Shown in pieces: positions 46,978 through 55,133 of a stretch of 64,000 nucleotides of DNA (positions are counted from its first letter, which is position 1; each line of letters begins with the position of its first letter). This DNA is from Alphaproteobacteria bacterium (GTDB taxonomy: Bacteria > Pseudomonadota > Alphaproteobacteria > Micavibrionales > Micavibrionaceae). Position numbers and translations under genes: made by a program. The stretch spans positions 1 to 64,000 of the forward strand of contig JAJFGQ010000040.1 in the NCBI GenBank assembly GCA_021776075.1. Reading direction: 5' to 3'. The notes beneath the pieces are model-generated. The model ran no database searches and was not told the DNA's origin. It worked only from the letters and a program-made list of their open reading frames with translations.

Positions 46978-47253
46978 TCCCCAACTCCTTTTAAAGCAAG
47001 CGTGGCTAGGCACAGATTATCAACTAGGTATTCTGGAAAGATGTGGATAAACCACAATCCTTTGCGGTATGTGCATTATCAACCTACTACATATCGTAGG
47101 TGCAGTCGATATGACCATATTCCTATCAACCCTGATTTTGCCGGGGAAATTGTTTCTAACTGCCTGAAAAAATTTAAATCAGGGGGCATATCCACGAATT
47201 CACACACACATAAAAAAGCAATCATATTTCAAGATTATAACAACAAAGGGGGT
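46978..47253 (-). promoter_or_regulatory. nrdA upstream region with DnaA-box cluster and palindrome
   Basis: Contains a perfect DnaA box (TTATCCACA on the minus strand, 47050-47042), two partial boxes on the plus strand (TTATCAACT at 47017-47025 and TTATCAACC at 47076-47084), and a perfect inverted repeat ACCTAC-N8-GTAGGT at 47082-47101. Three direct copies of GTTGATA (minus strand) lie at 47130, 47083 and 47024. In E. coli the nrdAB promoter is bound by DnaA, so a cell-cycle link is plausible. I see no clear NrdR-box pair. Confidence 0.45.
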
Positions 47254-47830
47254 TGATTTTACTTGCGGCCTCTTCCGGACGAGGAACTGCAAAAAAGAAA
47301 AACCCCTTATATTCTAGGCGTTTCAGAAGAAAAGAATCGGTTTCTGCGTGTCAAAAAATAAATCATACCGAAAACACCCGCCCCGGTCGACTATGCTTGT
47401 CTTATTCTCTCCTTTTTTCACCGCAGAGACGCAGAGGACATAGCGTTTTTCTCTCTATTGTTATTCCCTCTCTCCCGTCATCCCGAATGAATATGAGGGA
47501 TCTGATCCTGTATCAACGAAGAAAGATCTCTCCACTCCTTTCAGTCGGTCGAGATAACGGTGCGAGGTTTGTCGGTCGAGATGACGGGTAAGGGACTCGA
47601 GTGACGGGAGAGAGACACGGGGTGCTCTTTTGGCCCCTCGCTCACAATATAGGAATTAATTCCTTGGCTTTGAGCGTGAAATGTTATAGAAATAGAGTGT
47701 AAGTCCCTTGTTTGGGCGGATCGGAACAGTGTTTTTAAAAGCCTGTTTGGTAAGACTGTTGGAATAAAGGCACAAAAACAGCAACTTACGAAATAAAAGA
47801 TAAAAACAGAATAAGACTATAGGAGATAAA
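47254..47830. other. Long non-coding interval between nrdA and pyk
   Basis: No convincing gene is visible apart from the small ORF that ends the interval. It holds a CACCGCAGAGACGCAGAG-type repeat remnant (about 47420-47437), the palindromic element 47468-47614, and a perfect 14-bp palindrome AGGAATTAATTCCT at 47651-47664 upstream of pyk. ORFs of 60-110 codons here run through repeats and look like chance. Confidence 0.5.
47468..47614. repeat. 147-bp palindromic repeat element with 13-bp inverted ends
   Basis: The ends 47468-47480 (CTCTCTCCCGTCA) and 47602-47614 are perfect inverted repeats. Inside, GTCGGTCGAGATAACGG (47544-47560) and GTCGGTCGAGATGACGG (47571-47587) are near-identical direct repeats, and CCCGTCATCCCG at 47474 pairs imperfectly with the second of them. 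This GTCATCCCG...CGAGATGACGG pattern is that of widespread intergenic palindromic elements. Its length is almost the same as that of the element at 40337-40484. Confidence 0.75.
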
Positions 47831-47929
47831 ATGGCAAATACGGCCTTCGTAATCTTAAGAGTAGAGTATACAATGCGCAGAACCGTAAAATTAATCAACC
47901 ACATCAGGAAACATAAGAATCATGCGTAG
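47831..47929 (+). CDS. Candidate 32-residue small protein overlapping the pyk start
   Basis: ATG 47831 has a strong ribosome site (AGGAG at 47821-47825, 5-nt spacing) and opens a 33-codon frame ending at TAG 47927-47929, 8 nt inside pyk. The product starts MANTAFVILRVEYTMRR and is basic with a His-rich end. The good ribosome site and the overlap suggest translation coupled to pyk, either as a leader peptide or a true small protein. Confidence 0.45.
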   Translation: MANTAFVILRVEYTMRRTVKLINHIRKHKNHA

Positions 47930-49337
47930 AAACCGGCAGACCAAAATCGTGGCGACTCTGGGGCCGGCTTCATCCGACCATAAAATGATTCGCAAACTAT
48001 TTATGGCCGGTGTGGATGTCTTCCGCCTGAATTTCAGCCATGGCGCGCATCAGGACCACCGGGAAAAGGTTAAAATCATTCGCGCCATTGAAAAAGAGTT
48101 TTCAACGCCCATCGGGATTATTGCCGATATGCAGGGTCCGAAACTACGCGTGGGGAAATTTAAAGACGGTTCAATTGCGCTCAAAAAAGGCATGACTCTC
48201 CGGCTCGATCTGGATAAAGCCCCGGGTGATGAAACCCGCGTCAACCTGCCTCATCCTGAAATTATCAAGGCCCTGAAAAAGGACTCCCTGATTTTACTGG
48301 ATGACGGCAAAATACGGATGCGGATTAAAACGAAGGGTAAAGATTATCTAGTCGCCGAAGTCATTGCCGGCACAAAACTCTCCAATAACAAGGGCCTAAA
48401 CGTACCGGGTGTCGTATTGCCGATTGCCGCCCTGACAAGCAAAGACCGTAAAGATTTAAGCGCCGCGCTGGATATGGGTGTTGACTGGATTGCACAAAGT
48501 TTTGTGCAACAGCCTGAAGATGTTGCCGAAGCCAAAAAGCTCATTGCCGGCAAAGCGGGTTTAATTGCGAAAATTGAAAAACCGGCGGCGCTGGAACGGT
48601 TTGACGAAATACTCGATCTGGTGGATGGCATTATGCTGGCACGTGGCGATCTGGGTGTTGAAATCCCGCCTGAAGATGTTCCTGCGGTACAAAAACGAAT
48701 CTTGCACAAGGTTCGTCATGCCGGAAAACCTGTTATTGTTGCCACCCAAATGCTGGAATCGATGATTGAAAACCCGGCACCAACACGCGCGGAAGCTTCT
48801 GATGTTGCCACAGCCGTTTATGACGGTACGGACGCTGTCATGCTCTCGGCAGAAACAGCCGCCGGACAATATCCGATTGAAGCCGTTTCAATCATGGACC
48901 GGATTTGTGAAAGAACAGAAGATGATCAGCTATACCGCCGCATCATTGAAGCCGAAAAACCGGAGATTGATGACGATGCCTCCGATGCGATTACGGCCGC
49001 CGCCTATCACGTGGCAAAGAATATAGACGCGGCTTGTATCACGACTTACACAACATCAGGTTCGACAACCCTGCGCATCGTAAGGCAGCGGCCCCCACGG
49101 CCCATTATGTGCCTGACACAAAATAATGCCGTGGCACACCGCTTAACATTATCTTACGGCGTCCATGCCGTGCATGTGACAGGGGTTAAAGATACAGGAG
49201 CTGCCGTTAAGAAGGCGGCCGCAATGGCGATAGAACGCAAATTGGCGAAAAAGGGCGACCGTCTGGTTTTAACGGCGGGCGTTCCGTTTGGCACCCCCGG
49301 CTCAACGAACATTCTCCGTGTTGCATGGGTGGAATAA
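47922..49337 (+). CDS. pyk: Pyruvate kinase
   Basis: Converts phosphoenolpyruvate and ADP to pyruvate and ATP, the last step of glycolysis. The 471 residues contain TKIVATLGPAS (about 7-17), the substrate-binding RLNFSHG, IADMQGPKLRVG, the signature IAKIEKPAALERFDEI (about 211-226) with the catalytic Lys in the middle, MLARGDLGVEIP, and ATQMLESMIENPAPTRAE. The C-terminal domain (about 345-471) is complete. AGGAA is 10 nt upstream; the small ORF before it overlaps the start. Confidence 0.97.
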   Translation: MRRNRQTKIVATLGPASSDHKMIRKLFMAGVDVFRLNFSHGAHQDHREKVKIIRAIEKEFSTPIGIIADMQGPKLRVGKFKDGSIALKKGMTLRLDLDKAPGDETRVNLPHPEIIKALKKDSLILLDDGKIRMRIKTKGKDYLVAEVIAGTKLSNNKGLNVPGVVLPIAALTSKDRKDLSAALDMGVDWIAQSFVQQPEDVAEAKKLIAGKAGLIAKIEKPAALERFDEILDLVDGIMLARGDLGVEIPPEDVPAVQKRILHKVRHAGKPVIVATQMLESMIENPAPTRAEASDVATAVYDGTDAVMLSAETAAGQYPIEAVSIMDRICERTEDDQLYRRIIEAEKPEIDDDASDAITAAAYHVAKNIDAACITTYTTSGSTTLRIVRQRPPRPIMCLTQNNAVAHRLTLSYGVHAVHVTGVKDTGAAVKKAAAMAIERKLAKKGDRLVLTAGVPFGTPGSTNILRVAWVE

Positions 49338-49339
49338 CA

Positions 49340-50233
49340 ATGGTTTTTCCGCATATGGAATGGGTACTTCTTATACTGCTCGCCAGTTTTCTGGCCGCTA
49401 TCCTTTCAGAAACAAACAGGGTGGCTCAGCTTAACGCCACATCTCTTAATTTGTGGCAAAAGATTTTCAGCGCTCTGATCTTACTCCCCGTCCTGTTTTT
49501 AACATGGCCCTCATCATCCGCTTTTTATCTGGTGGCTATATTCAATGGGCTTATTATTACGCTATCCGGTATCATCACTTTCAGTCTGGCAGCAAAGCAT
49601 AACGGCCGGGTCGCCGTCATGTTTATGCCCGTTAAAATATTCGTAGCCTTCGCCTTTTGGCTTATGATCAACCCGGCTTTAATAGAAGCCTACACCCAAC
49701 ACGCAGGACACGCTCTCGCCGTTCTTGCCAGTATCATTCTGGGGCTGTGCGCCTTGTTTTTTATGCGCCGAAACGACATAGGCTGGGCTACATTTTGCAT
49801 CGTCCTGCCTATCGGTTTTTTGTATGGCATAGCCGATGTCCTCGTAAAACTGGAATTAGGTCATAACGCTTACATAAGCCTGTTGCAGGAATCTGTCATT
49901 TTTGCCTTTGTCGCCATCGCAACCAGCGTTGTTTTTTCCCTGCTATGGAGCTGGAAAGAAAAGAAGCTGTTTATAAAACCGGATAAAAAACTGCTCAAAA
50001 CGGCCTTTACGCTGGCTGTGATCGCCAACCTTGCCTTTACCGCCATATTGGCCGGACTTTCCCTATCGCCCAATCCGGCCTATGTCAGTGCTTTGATGCT
50101 TATGACACCCGTATGGCTTATGGGATACCACAAGATATCCCGGATTCCTGACAATAGCGCGCCTCTGGCCGGATTTCTCCTGGTCGTGAGTGTCATAGGA
50201 ATTGTGATTGCTGCAGCGGGTATACGGGGATAA
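49340..50233 (+). CDS. DMT/EamA-type membrane permease
   Basis: A 297-residue inner-membrane protein with about ten hydrophobic segments spread evenly over its length, in two halves of five, the layout of the drug/metabolite transporter superfamily. The substrate is unknown. ATG 49340 begins 2 nt after the pyk stop, so it is probably co-transcribed with pyk; an in-frame ATG at 49325 would overlap pyk. One basic cytoplasmic loop (about 203-215, WKEKKLFIKPDKKLLK) separates the halves. The sequence is not close to a specific EamA subfamily that I know. Confidence 0.75.
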   Translation: MVFPHMEWVLLILLASFLAAILSETNRVAQLNATSLNLWQKIFSALILLPVLFLTWPSSSAFYLVAIFNGLIITLSGIITFSLAAKHNGRVAVMFMPVKIFVAFAFWLMINPALIEAYTQHAGHALAVLASIILGLCALFFMRRNDIGWATFCIVLPIGFLYGIADVLVKLELGHNAYISLLQESVIFAFVAIATSVVFSLLWSWKEKKLFIKPDKKLLKTAFTLAVIANLAFTAILAGLSLSPNPAYVSALMLMTPVWLMGYHKISRIPDNSAPLAGFLLVVSVIGIVIAAAGIRG

Positions 50234-50246
50234 AAGCGCTCAATGG

Positions 50247-51209
50247 CTAATCCACCAAAGAGGCCAGAATAGTTGATTTTGGTTTTGTATGGAGCCACCA
50301 AGCCTGACGATTAATCGAAAAAATAGGGCGGTAGCGACTGATTTGACTACTCGCCCGGACATGATCCACCTGATTGTCCAGAATGAGAGCCTCACCTTTT
50401 TCTGTGTAAACAATTAACACAGCATGCGGGATATTCTTCTGCTTATCATGGACGATAGCAACCCGCAGACGCTCTTCCGGAACACCTAATGCCCGTAAAG
50501 AAATATATTTGGCAATGGCAAAATCCTCACAATCACCGCCACGGGTAAAGAACTCCACAGGCGTTTCCCAATAATCACTTTTGCCCCAATTACGGCTATC
50601 AACAACATATTTCTGGGCATTGGCCAGTTCATTCACACCCTTTGCCATGACTTTCAGGGATTTCCCCTCCAAACCCCGCAAATCCTTTTGCCACTGACGA
50701 ATAACTTCCTGTCCCTGCGGCTGAGTCATAGCCTGCTCAAAACGCTCGAACATGCCGCTCCATTTGGTAAAAGGTTCTAAATTGACTGAACGGCGCTCTT
50801 CCGAACCAAAAAGGGCCGGATAGGTATGAACCGGAGAAAAAGCATTATTGGCCGCCGAAACAAGACTCATTTGCGCCGGAACATCCTTAATCGGATCCGC
50901 CCGAGTACTTTTTGCGCCAAAACCGGAAAAGGCAATCGTCAGAGTCATACAAGCGGCAAGACCGCGCAAAGACCATTGCTGTGCCAATGTATTATAGAGA
51001 GTCCGGCGCGTGATCATTTCTTCCTGTAAAAGTACGCGCCCGAGGCAAAGCCCTTCTTTCTTTTGACGCGCCAGAGCATAACGTAATTCGTAAGGAGTTA
51101 GGCAACCGTTCATAACCATCATTTCACCAAGACGGTTACGCCTGAGCAGTATTTTCAGCTTTCTAAAAATACCCTGATTTTTTTCCTTGTTTTCAATTCT
51201 GCCCGTCAC
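50247..51209 (-). CDS. Periplasmic transglutaminase-like cysteine peptidase with a cytoplasmic GspE-N/MshEN-like domain
   Basis: A 320-residue one-pass membrane protein. Residues about 24-80 carry two tandem motifs, RLGEMMVMNG...YALARQ (26-49) and CLGRVLLQEE...TLAQQ (55-78), as in the N-terminal domain of GspE/MshE ATPases, which in MshE binds cyclic di-GMP. A hydrophobic segment (about 83-100) follows. The remaining 220 residues are a bacterial transglutaminase-like cysteine peptidase (LapG family) with Cys227 in GGDCEDFAIAKY, His262 in IPHAVL and Asp278 in LDNQ. LapG cleaves surface adhesins under cyclic di-GMP control in other bacteria, so sensing and peptidase may be joined here. No LapD or adhesin gene is nearby. 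Confidence 0.78.
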   Translation of the reverse strand: MTGRIENKEKNQGIFRKLKILLRRNRLGEMMVMNGCLTPYELRYALARQKKEGLCLGRVLLQEEMITRRTLYNTLAQQWSLRGLAACMTLTIAFSGFGAKSTRADPIKDVPAQMSLVSAANNAFSPVHTYPALFGSEERRSVNLEPFTKWSGMFERFEQAMTQPQGQEVIRQWQKDLRGLEGKSLKVMAKGVNELANAQKYVVDSRNWGKSDYWETPVEFFTRGGDCEDFAIAKYISLRALGVPEERLRVAIVHDKQKNIPHAVLIVYTEKGEALILDNQVDHVRASSQISRYRPIFSINRQAWWLHTKPKSTILASLVD

Positions 51210-51360
51210 TATGGAACCCTCTGAATATCCTGTTATTATCCCGTATCTTTATCCCAACACCCCACCATTAGACCTGAGAAAGATTGACGAAACCTAAACA
51301 AACGGGCAAAAAGACAGTAAATGACTGGAAATAATTGAAAATAACCAAAAAACGGGAAAA

Positions 51361-52905
51361 ATGAACGATATGGTTACAGAGAATAAAGATTTGAGCCACT
51401 ATATTGGTGCCATGCAAAAATGCTCTATTCTGGTCGTTGGCGACATCATGCTGGATCGTTTTGTGTATGGTGACGTTAACCGTATTTCCCCGGAAAGCCC
51501 CGTACCTATTTTATCCATCAAGCGTGAAAACAGCATGCTGGGCGGGGCCGGTAACGTCCTCTCCAACCTCGCTGGGCTAGGCGTAAAAAGCTATATTTTG
51601 TCTGTCATTGGAGAAGACGAAGCGGGACATGCCGTACAGTCTCTGGTCAAAGAAAGGGGTATAGACCCCGATCAGCTGGTCACAGTCTCTCAACGGCCCA
51701 CAACAATAAAAACCCGTTATCTTGCAACCCATCAACAATTACTTCGCACCGATTTTGAAGAAAAAGGTTCTATTGATACAAAAATCGAAGAAGAAATTCT
51801 CAAAAGAGCAGAAAAGCTCATAGCACAGGTTCAGGCTGTTGTCCTTTCTGACTACGGCAAAGGAGCTCTGACTGAAAAAATCATCGGTCAAATTGTTGCT
51901 TTAGCGCAGAAAAAAAATATCCCCGTGCTGGTTGATCCCAAAGGGTCAGATTATAGCATCTACAAGGGTGCCGATATCGTAACACCAAATCGCAAGGAAC
52001 TCTCGGAAGCAACAGGTAACATGGCCGTCGATACGGATGAAAATATTGTATCTGCCGCCCGCAAAATCATGAATGACTCCGGTATTCATGCCGTTGTCGC
52101 CACACGTTCACAAGATGGCATGAGTATCATACAGGCCGATACAGCCCCCATCCACCTGCGCACCGAAGCGCTGGAGGTCTTTGATGTATCGGGTGCCGGC
52201 GATACGGTCATTGCCACGATTGCGGCCGGTCTTGCCGCCGGCGCAAATCTTATAGAATCTGTGGCTTTGGCCAACAAAGCCGGCAGTATTGTCGTGGCAA
52301 AAAGCGGGACAGCCTCTGTGCACCGTGAAGAGCTTCTAGCAGCCCTCAATAAACAGGACCTTGATATAAAAACGGAAGAAGATGGCAACGCCGCCATTAT
52401 CGACCGCGTTCGTGAAGCCCGAATCTGCAACGAAGAAGAAATGCTGGAATGTGCCAAACGATGGAAAATGCGCGGTTTAAAAATTGGTTTTACGAATGGT
52501 TGTTTTGATATTCTTCACACCGGCCATATCACATATCTGAATCAAGCGCGAAATAAGTGCGACCGTCTGATTATTGGCTTAAATGCCGACGAATCAGTCA
52601 AACGCCTGAAAGGCGCGACACGACCACTCAACGATGAAATAGCACGAGCTACCGTTCTGGGAGCATTGGGTGCAGTAGATATCGTTATCATTTTTGGCAA
52701 AAAGGCAGAAGAAACCGATAAACCCTGCAAATTAATTGAGAAACTGCAACCGGATATTTTTTTCAAAGGCGGCGATTATACACTTGAGCAACTTCCCGAA
52801 GCCTCTGTTGTACAATCCTATGGTGGAGAAGTCTTCATTATGCCTCATTGCGAAGGCCACAGCACGACAGCAACTATCGATAAAATGAAAACGCAAGTGG
52901 CCTGA
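51361..52905 (+). CDS. hldE: Bifunctional heptose-7-phosphate kinase / heptose-1-phosphate adenylyltransferase
   Basis: Makes ADP-glycero-manno-heptose for the lipopolysaccharide inner core. The 514 residues have an N-terminal PfkB-type kinase (about 20-340) with GGAGNVLSN and the ATP-site VSGAGDTVIATIAAGLAAGA, joined to a C-terminal nucleotidyltransferase (about 375-510) with TNGCFDILHTGHITYL (HTGH at 386-389) and the late IFFKGGDYT. Length and order match E. coli HldE. It implies heptose-containing LPS. The ATG at 51361 has GGGAAAA immediately upstream; 51370 is an alternative. Confidence 0.95.
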   Translation: MNDMVTENKDLSHYIGAMQKCSILVVGDIMLDRFVYGDVNRISPESPVPILSIKRENSMLGGAGNVLSNLAGLGVKSYILSVIGEDEAGHAVQSLVKERGIDPDQLVTVSQRPTTIKTRYLATHQQLLRTDFEEKGSIDTKIEEEILKRAEKLIAQVQAVVLSDYGKGALTEKIIGQIVALAQKKNIPVLVDPKGSDYSIYKGADIVTPNRKELSEATGNMAVDTDENIVSAARKIMNDSGIHAVVATRSQDGMSIIQADTAPIHLRTEALEVFDVSGAGDTVIATIAAGLAAGANLIESVALANKAGSIVVAKSGTASVHREELLAALNKQDLDIKTEEDGNAAIIDRVREARICNEEEMLECAKRWKMRGLKIGFTNGCFDILHTGHITYLNQARNKCDRLIIGLNADESVKRLKGATRPLNDEIARATVLGALGAVDIVIIFGKKAEETDKPCKLIEKLQPDIFFKGGDYTLEQLPEASVVQSYGGEVFIMPHCEGHSTTATIDKMKTQVA

Positions 52906-53025
52906 TGCCGCCTAATAACCGCCGGTAAACACCGGTAAATTCGGGGCTATATTTTTTGCCAAAGAATTGCTAGGATTCAAGGGCCTTTGTTAGGATGCTA
53001 CGTGAATTCCCATGGAGATAGACTC

Positions 53026-53760
53026 ATGAATTATATTCGTCTGGCCTTTTTGGCTGTACCTTTTTTGCTGATTGGATGTTCTGCTGAAGAATGGGAATCC
53101 TACAAAACCAACTACCCCATGCCCACAGGATACGCCTACAACAGTGCAAATGCTGACAAAACAGAGACGCCCCCCTCTGATACGCAAAGTCAGGATGTCT
53201 CTATTATTGAAGACTCTGCTCACGAACAATATTCACCTCCTACATTACCGCCTCAAACCCACGGGTTTGTCAGTCATGACATGGCATGGCAAAAGGCTGC
53301 CGATGACCTTATCGGACGGATGATTATGAATTTTGGGCAGCCTATGGAACCCGTACATATCCATACGGCAGGAAGATCACCTAATGCATCCTTTGAAACA
53401 GCACTGAGAACGGCCATGGAAGACCGGGGCATGACTGTAGCATCCATGCCCGGCATGGGCCCGTTTACATTACAATATAGCGGCACTGCTGTGGACCCCC
53501 ATCAGGGTGGACGCACTCTTTTAACCGTAACATTGATGACCGGAGATAAAATGCTAATTGAGGAAAGCGGCATTTATTCCGTTAAGATAGCAGAAAATGC
53601 TCCCTCTCCGAAAACGTCGTCTTACCCTCAGGCAAGGCAACCGGATTATTCAAGACCGGCACCAGCCCTGCCCACGCCACAAAGACAACAGGGAAGCATT
53701 TCCAGACCAATTCCGCTTACACCGCCGGGCGTTAGCGCTCCCACAGGGGAATATAACTGA
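53026..53760 (+). CDS. Lipoprotein of unknown function, upstream of a FlgO-like gene
   Basis: A 244-residue lipoprotein: signal peptide with lipobox LLIGC (Cys18), a Pro/Ser/Thr-rich linker (about 25-75), a compact central domain (about 80-195) with the core DDLIGRMIMNFGQPMEPVHI and a PFTLQYSGTAVD segment, and a Pro-rich C-terminal tail. ATG 53026 has GGAG 8 nt upstream. It overlaps the next gene by one base (TGATG), so the two lipoproteins are translated together. Function is not recognisable; envelope location follows from the lipobox. Confidence 0.82.
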   Translation: MNYIRLAFLAVPFLLIGCSAEEWESYKTNYPMPTGYAYNSANADKTETPPSDTQSQDVSIIEDSAHEQYSPPTLPPQTHGFVSHDMAWQKAADDLIGRMIMNFGQPMEPVHIHTAGRSPNASFETALRTAMEDRGMTVASMPGMGPFTLQYSGTAVDPHQGGRTLLTVTLMTGDKMLIEESGIYSVKIAENAPSPKTSSYPQARQPDYSRPAPALPTPQRQQGSISRPIPLTPPGVSAPTGEYN

Positions 53761-54386
53761 TGACGCTATCAAAAAAAGGCTTTGATAAAAACGTCACATT
53801 ATGGACAAAAATCTCTCTCTTGCCTTTGTTCATTTGCTTCCTTCTGTTGTCAGGATGTACAGCAACATTTCTTGATAATAGTCCGTTTGAATCCGACCCG
53901 GTCAACCTTACAGAATCAAGTTATGCAGCGACCGATATGCTGGTACAGCAGTCAAAATCTGTTGTGATGGCTGAAACGCCTTTACGGGTTGGCGTTCTCA
54001 TGGATATGAATAATCCTGACAGACTCACTTCATTCGGACGGGTTGTGGCCAGTCAAATTGGCGCCCGCTTTGTCCAGTTAGGCTACAATGTCAGGGCCTC
54101 CAGTTTTGATGAGGTCATGATGATGCGAGATGACGCGGCGAATGCGGCCGGCAAAGCTCAGGATTCCGCAATACCCTCCTACGGCGGTGATCAGGGTGCC
54201 GCCGGAACAGCGCTTCTTATGGGTCAATACGCGCTGGCCCGGAAAGAGGTTCTCATCAATCTGAGAATCATTGAAATTGATACGGGCCGCGTCATGGCGG
54301 CCTATGATTATGCCCTGCCCCTGAACAGCGATATCAAGGCACTAGTCAAAACAGACGAGGACAAAGAGACACTTTTCGGTCTTTAG
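53760..54386 (+). CDS. FlgO-like outer-membrane lipoprotein
   Basis: A 208-residue lipoprotein with lipobox LLSGC (Cys33). The folded part (about 50-200) has LRVGVLMDMNNPDRLTSFGR, VASQIGARFVQLGYNVRAS and LMGQYALARKEVLINLRIIE, which match the FlgO domain seen in Vibrio FlgO, a protein of the flagellar outer-membrane ring. No flagellar genes are near it here, and FlgO-domain proteins also occur outside flagellar loci. It pairs with the lipoprotein just upstream (1-nt overlap) and converges on the pilin-like gene. Confidence 0.75.
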   Translation: MTLSKKGFDKNVTLWTKISLLPLFICFLLLSGCTATFLDNSPFESDPVNLTESSYAATDMLVQQSKSVVMAETPLRVGVLMDMNNPDRLTSFGRVVASQIGARFVQLGYNVRASSFDEVMMMRDDAANAAGKAQDSAIPSYGGDQGAAGTALLMGQYALARKEVLINLRIIEIDTGRVMAAYDYALPLNSDIKALVKTDEDKETLFGL

Positions 54387-54405
54387 ATCCTGGTCTTTCG
54401 GTTTT

Positions 54406-55119
54406 TTAGCGCGAAATCAGCACATGATAAAAATGTCTCACACCGCCGCACGTCACGCAGGCTTGCGGCGCCGGTGTAGTACTGAACGACGCCACTGTTT
54501 CATCCAGTAAATTCACTGTTACAGTATCATCAAAAGGCGGCGTAGCCGTACCAAACCGTTTACCTGTGTCGTGAAGACAGCCGCCACCATTATCATCGGG
54601 CGCACCAGTCTGATTATTAATTTCATTAATTTTGGCACAAAATTGCAATGTGACATCAGGCAACACGGCAATCAACTCTGCGCGCCTGAATCCGGCTCTA
54701 CTGCTCCCCGCACCCGGTATGTGCGTATGACTATAGAACTCCCAGTCTGCCGCGGCTATTTGCACATCAGCCGGCGGCAATCTGTATTCCGCCCCGCCGC
54801 CCTGTGTACTAAACACCTGAAATTGGGGTGTTGTAGCAATAACACCGTAATCACTATGCGCATCAGGGTGAGCAAAACGGATGTCGGTTTCACTCGCGCC
54901 ATTCTGCATTATAAAAGTAATGGCCCGCTCCAGCTCAGAGGCGTGTTGCCTGGCCTGCGTAACCTTCAAAAACAGGCTTTCCTTGTCAATATTGGCATCG
55001 CCACCGCCAGAACGGAGGGCAGCCGTAACCAAACCGATCAGGACAATCGCCATCAGGATGAAAAAAATGACGTTCCCTGACTCGCCCCCCAACTCTCCCT
55101 GTGACCGTTTTGTTTCCAT
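54406..55119 (-). CDS. Pilin-like membrane protein with a C-terminal HFYxVLIxR motif
   Basis: A 237-residue protein with a short basic N-terminus, one hydrophobic helix (about 17-35, VIFFILMAIVLIGLVTAAL) and an extracytoplasmic domain, a layout like type IV pilins or pseudopilins but without a clear prepilin cleavage site. The C-terminal third has a CxxINxxxGAP segment, more cysteines, and ends HFYHVLISR. The partial gene at the right edge of the window ends HFYQVLIVR after the same CxxIN segment, so these are paralogues. ATG 55119 is 14 nt after the stop of the carboxypeptidase gene; an in-frame start at 55164 would overlap that gene. Confidence 0.65.
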   Translation of the reverse strand: METKRSQGELGGESGNVIFFILMAIVLIGLVTAALRSGGGDANIDKESLFLKVTQARQHASELERAITFIMQNGASETDIRFAHPDAHSDYGVIATTPQFQVFSTQGGGAEYRLPPADVQIAAADWEFYSHTHIPGAGSSRAGFRRAELIAVLPDVTLQFCAKINEINNQTGAPDDNGGGCLHDTGKRFGTATPPFDDTVTVNLLDETVASFSTTPAPQACVTCGGVRHFYHVLISR

Positions 55120-55133
55120 GAGTAACACGCTTT

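Noticed and set aside
47017-47101. Replication origin
   Set aside because: One perfect DnaA box and two partial ones next to nrdA fit promoter control; there is no AT-rich unwinding region or dnaA/parAB/gidA-type neighbour.
46960-47591. Open frames of 98 and 112 codons in the nrdA-pyk gap
   Set aside because: They run through the DnaA-box region and the palindromic element, lack good ribosome sites, and show no protein-like composition.
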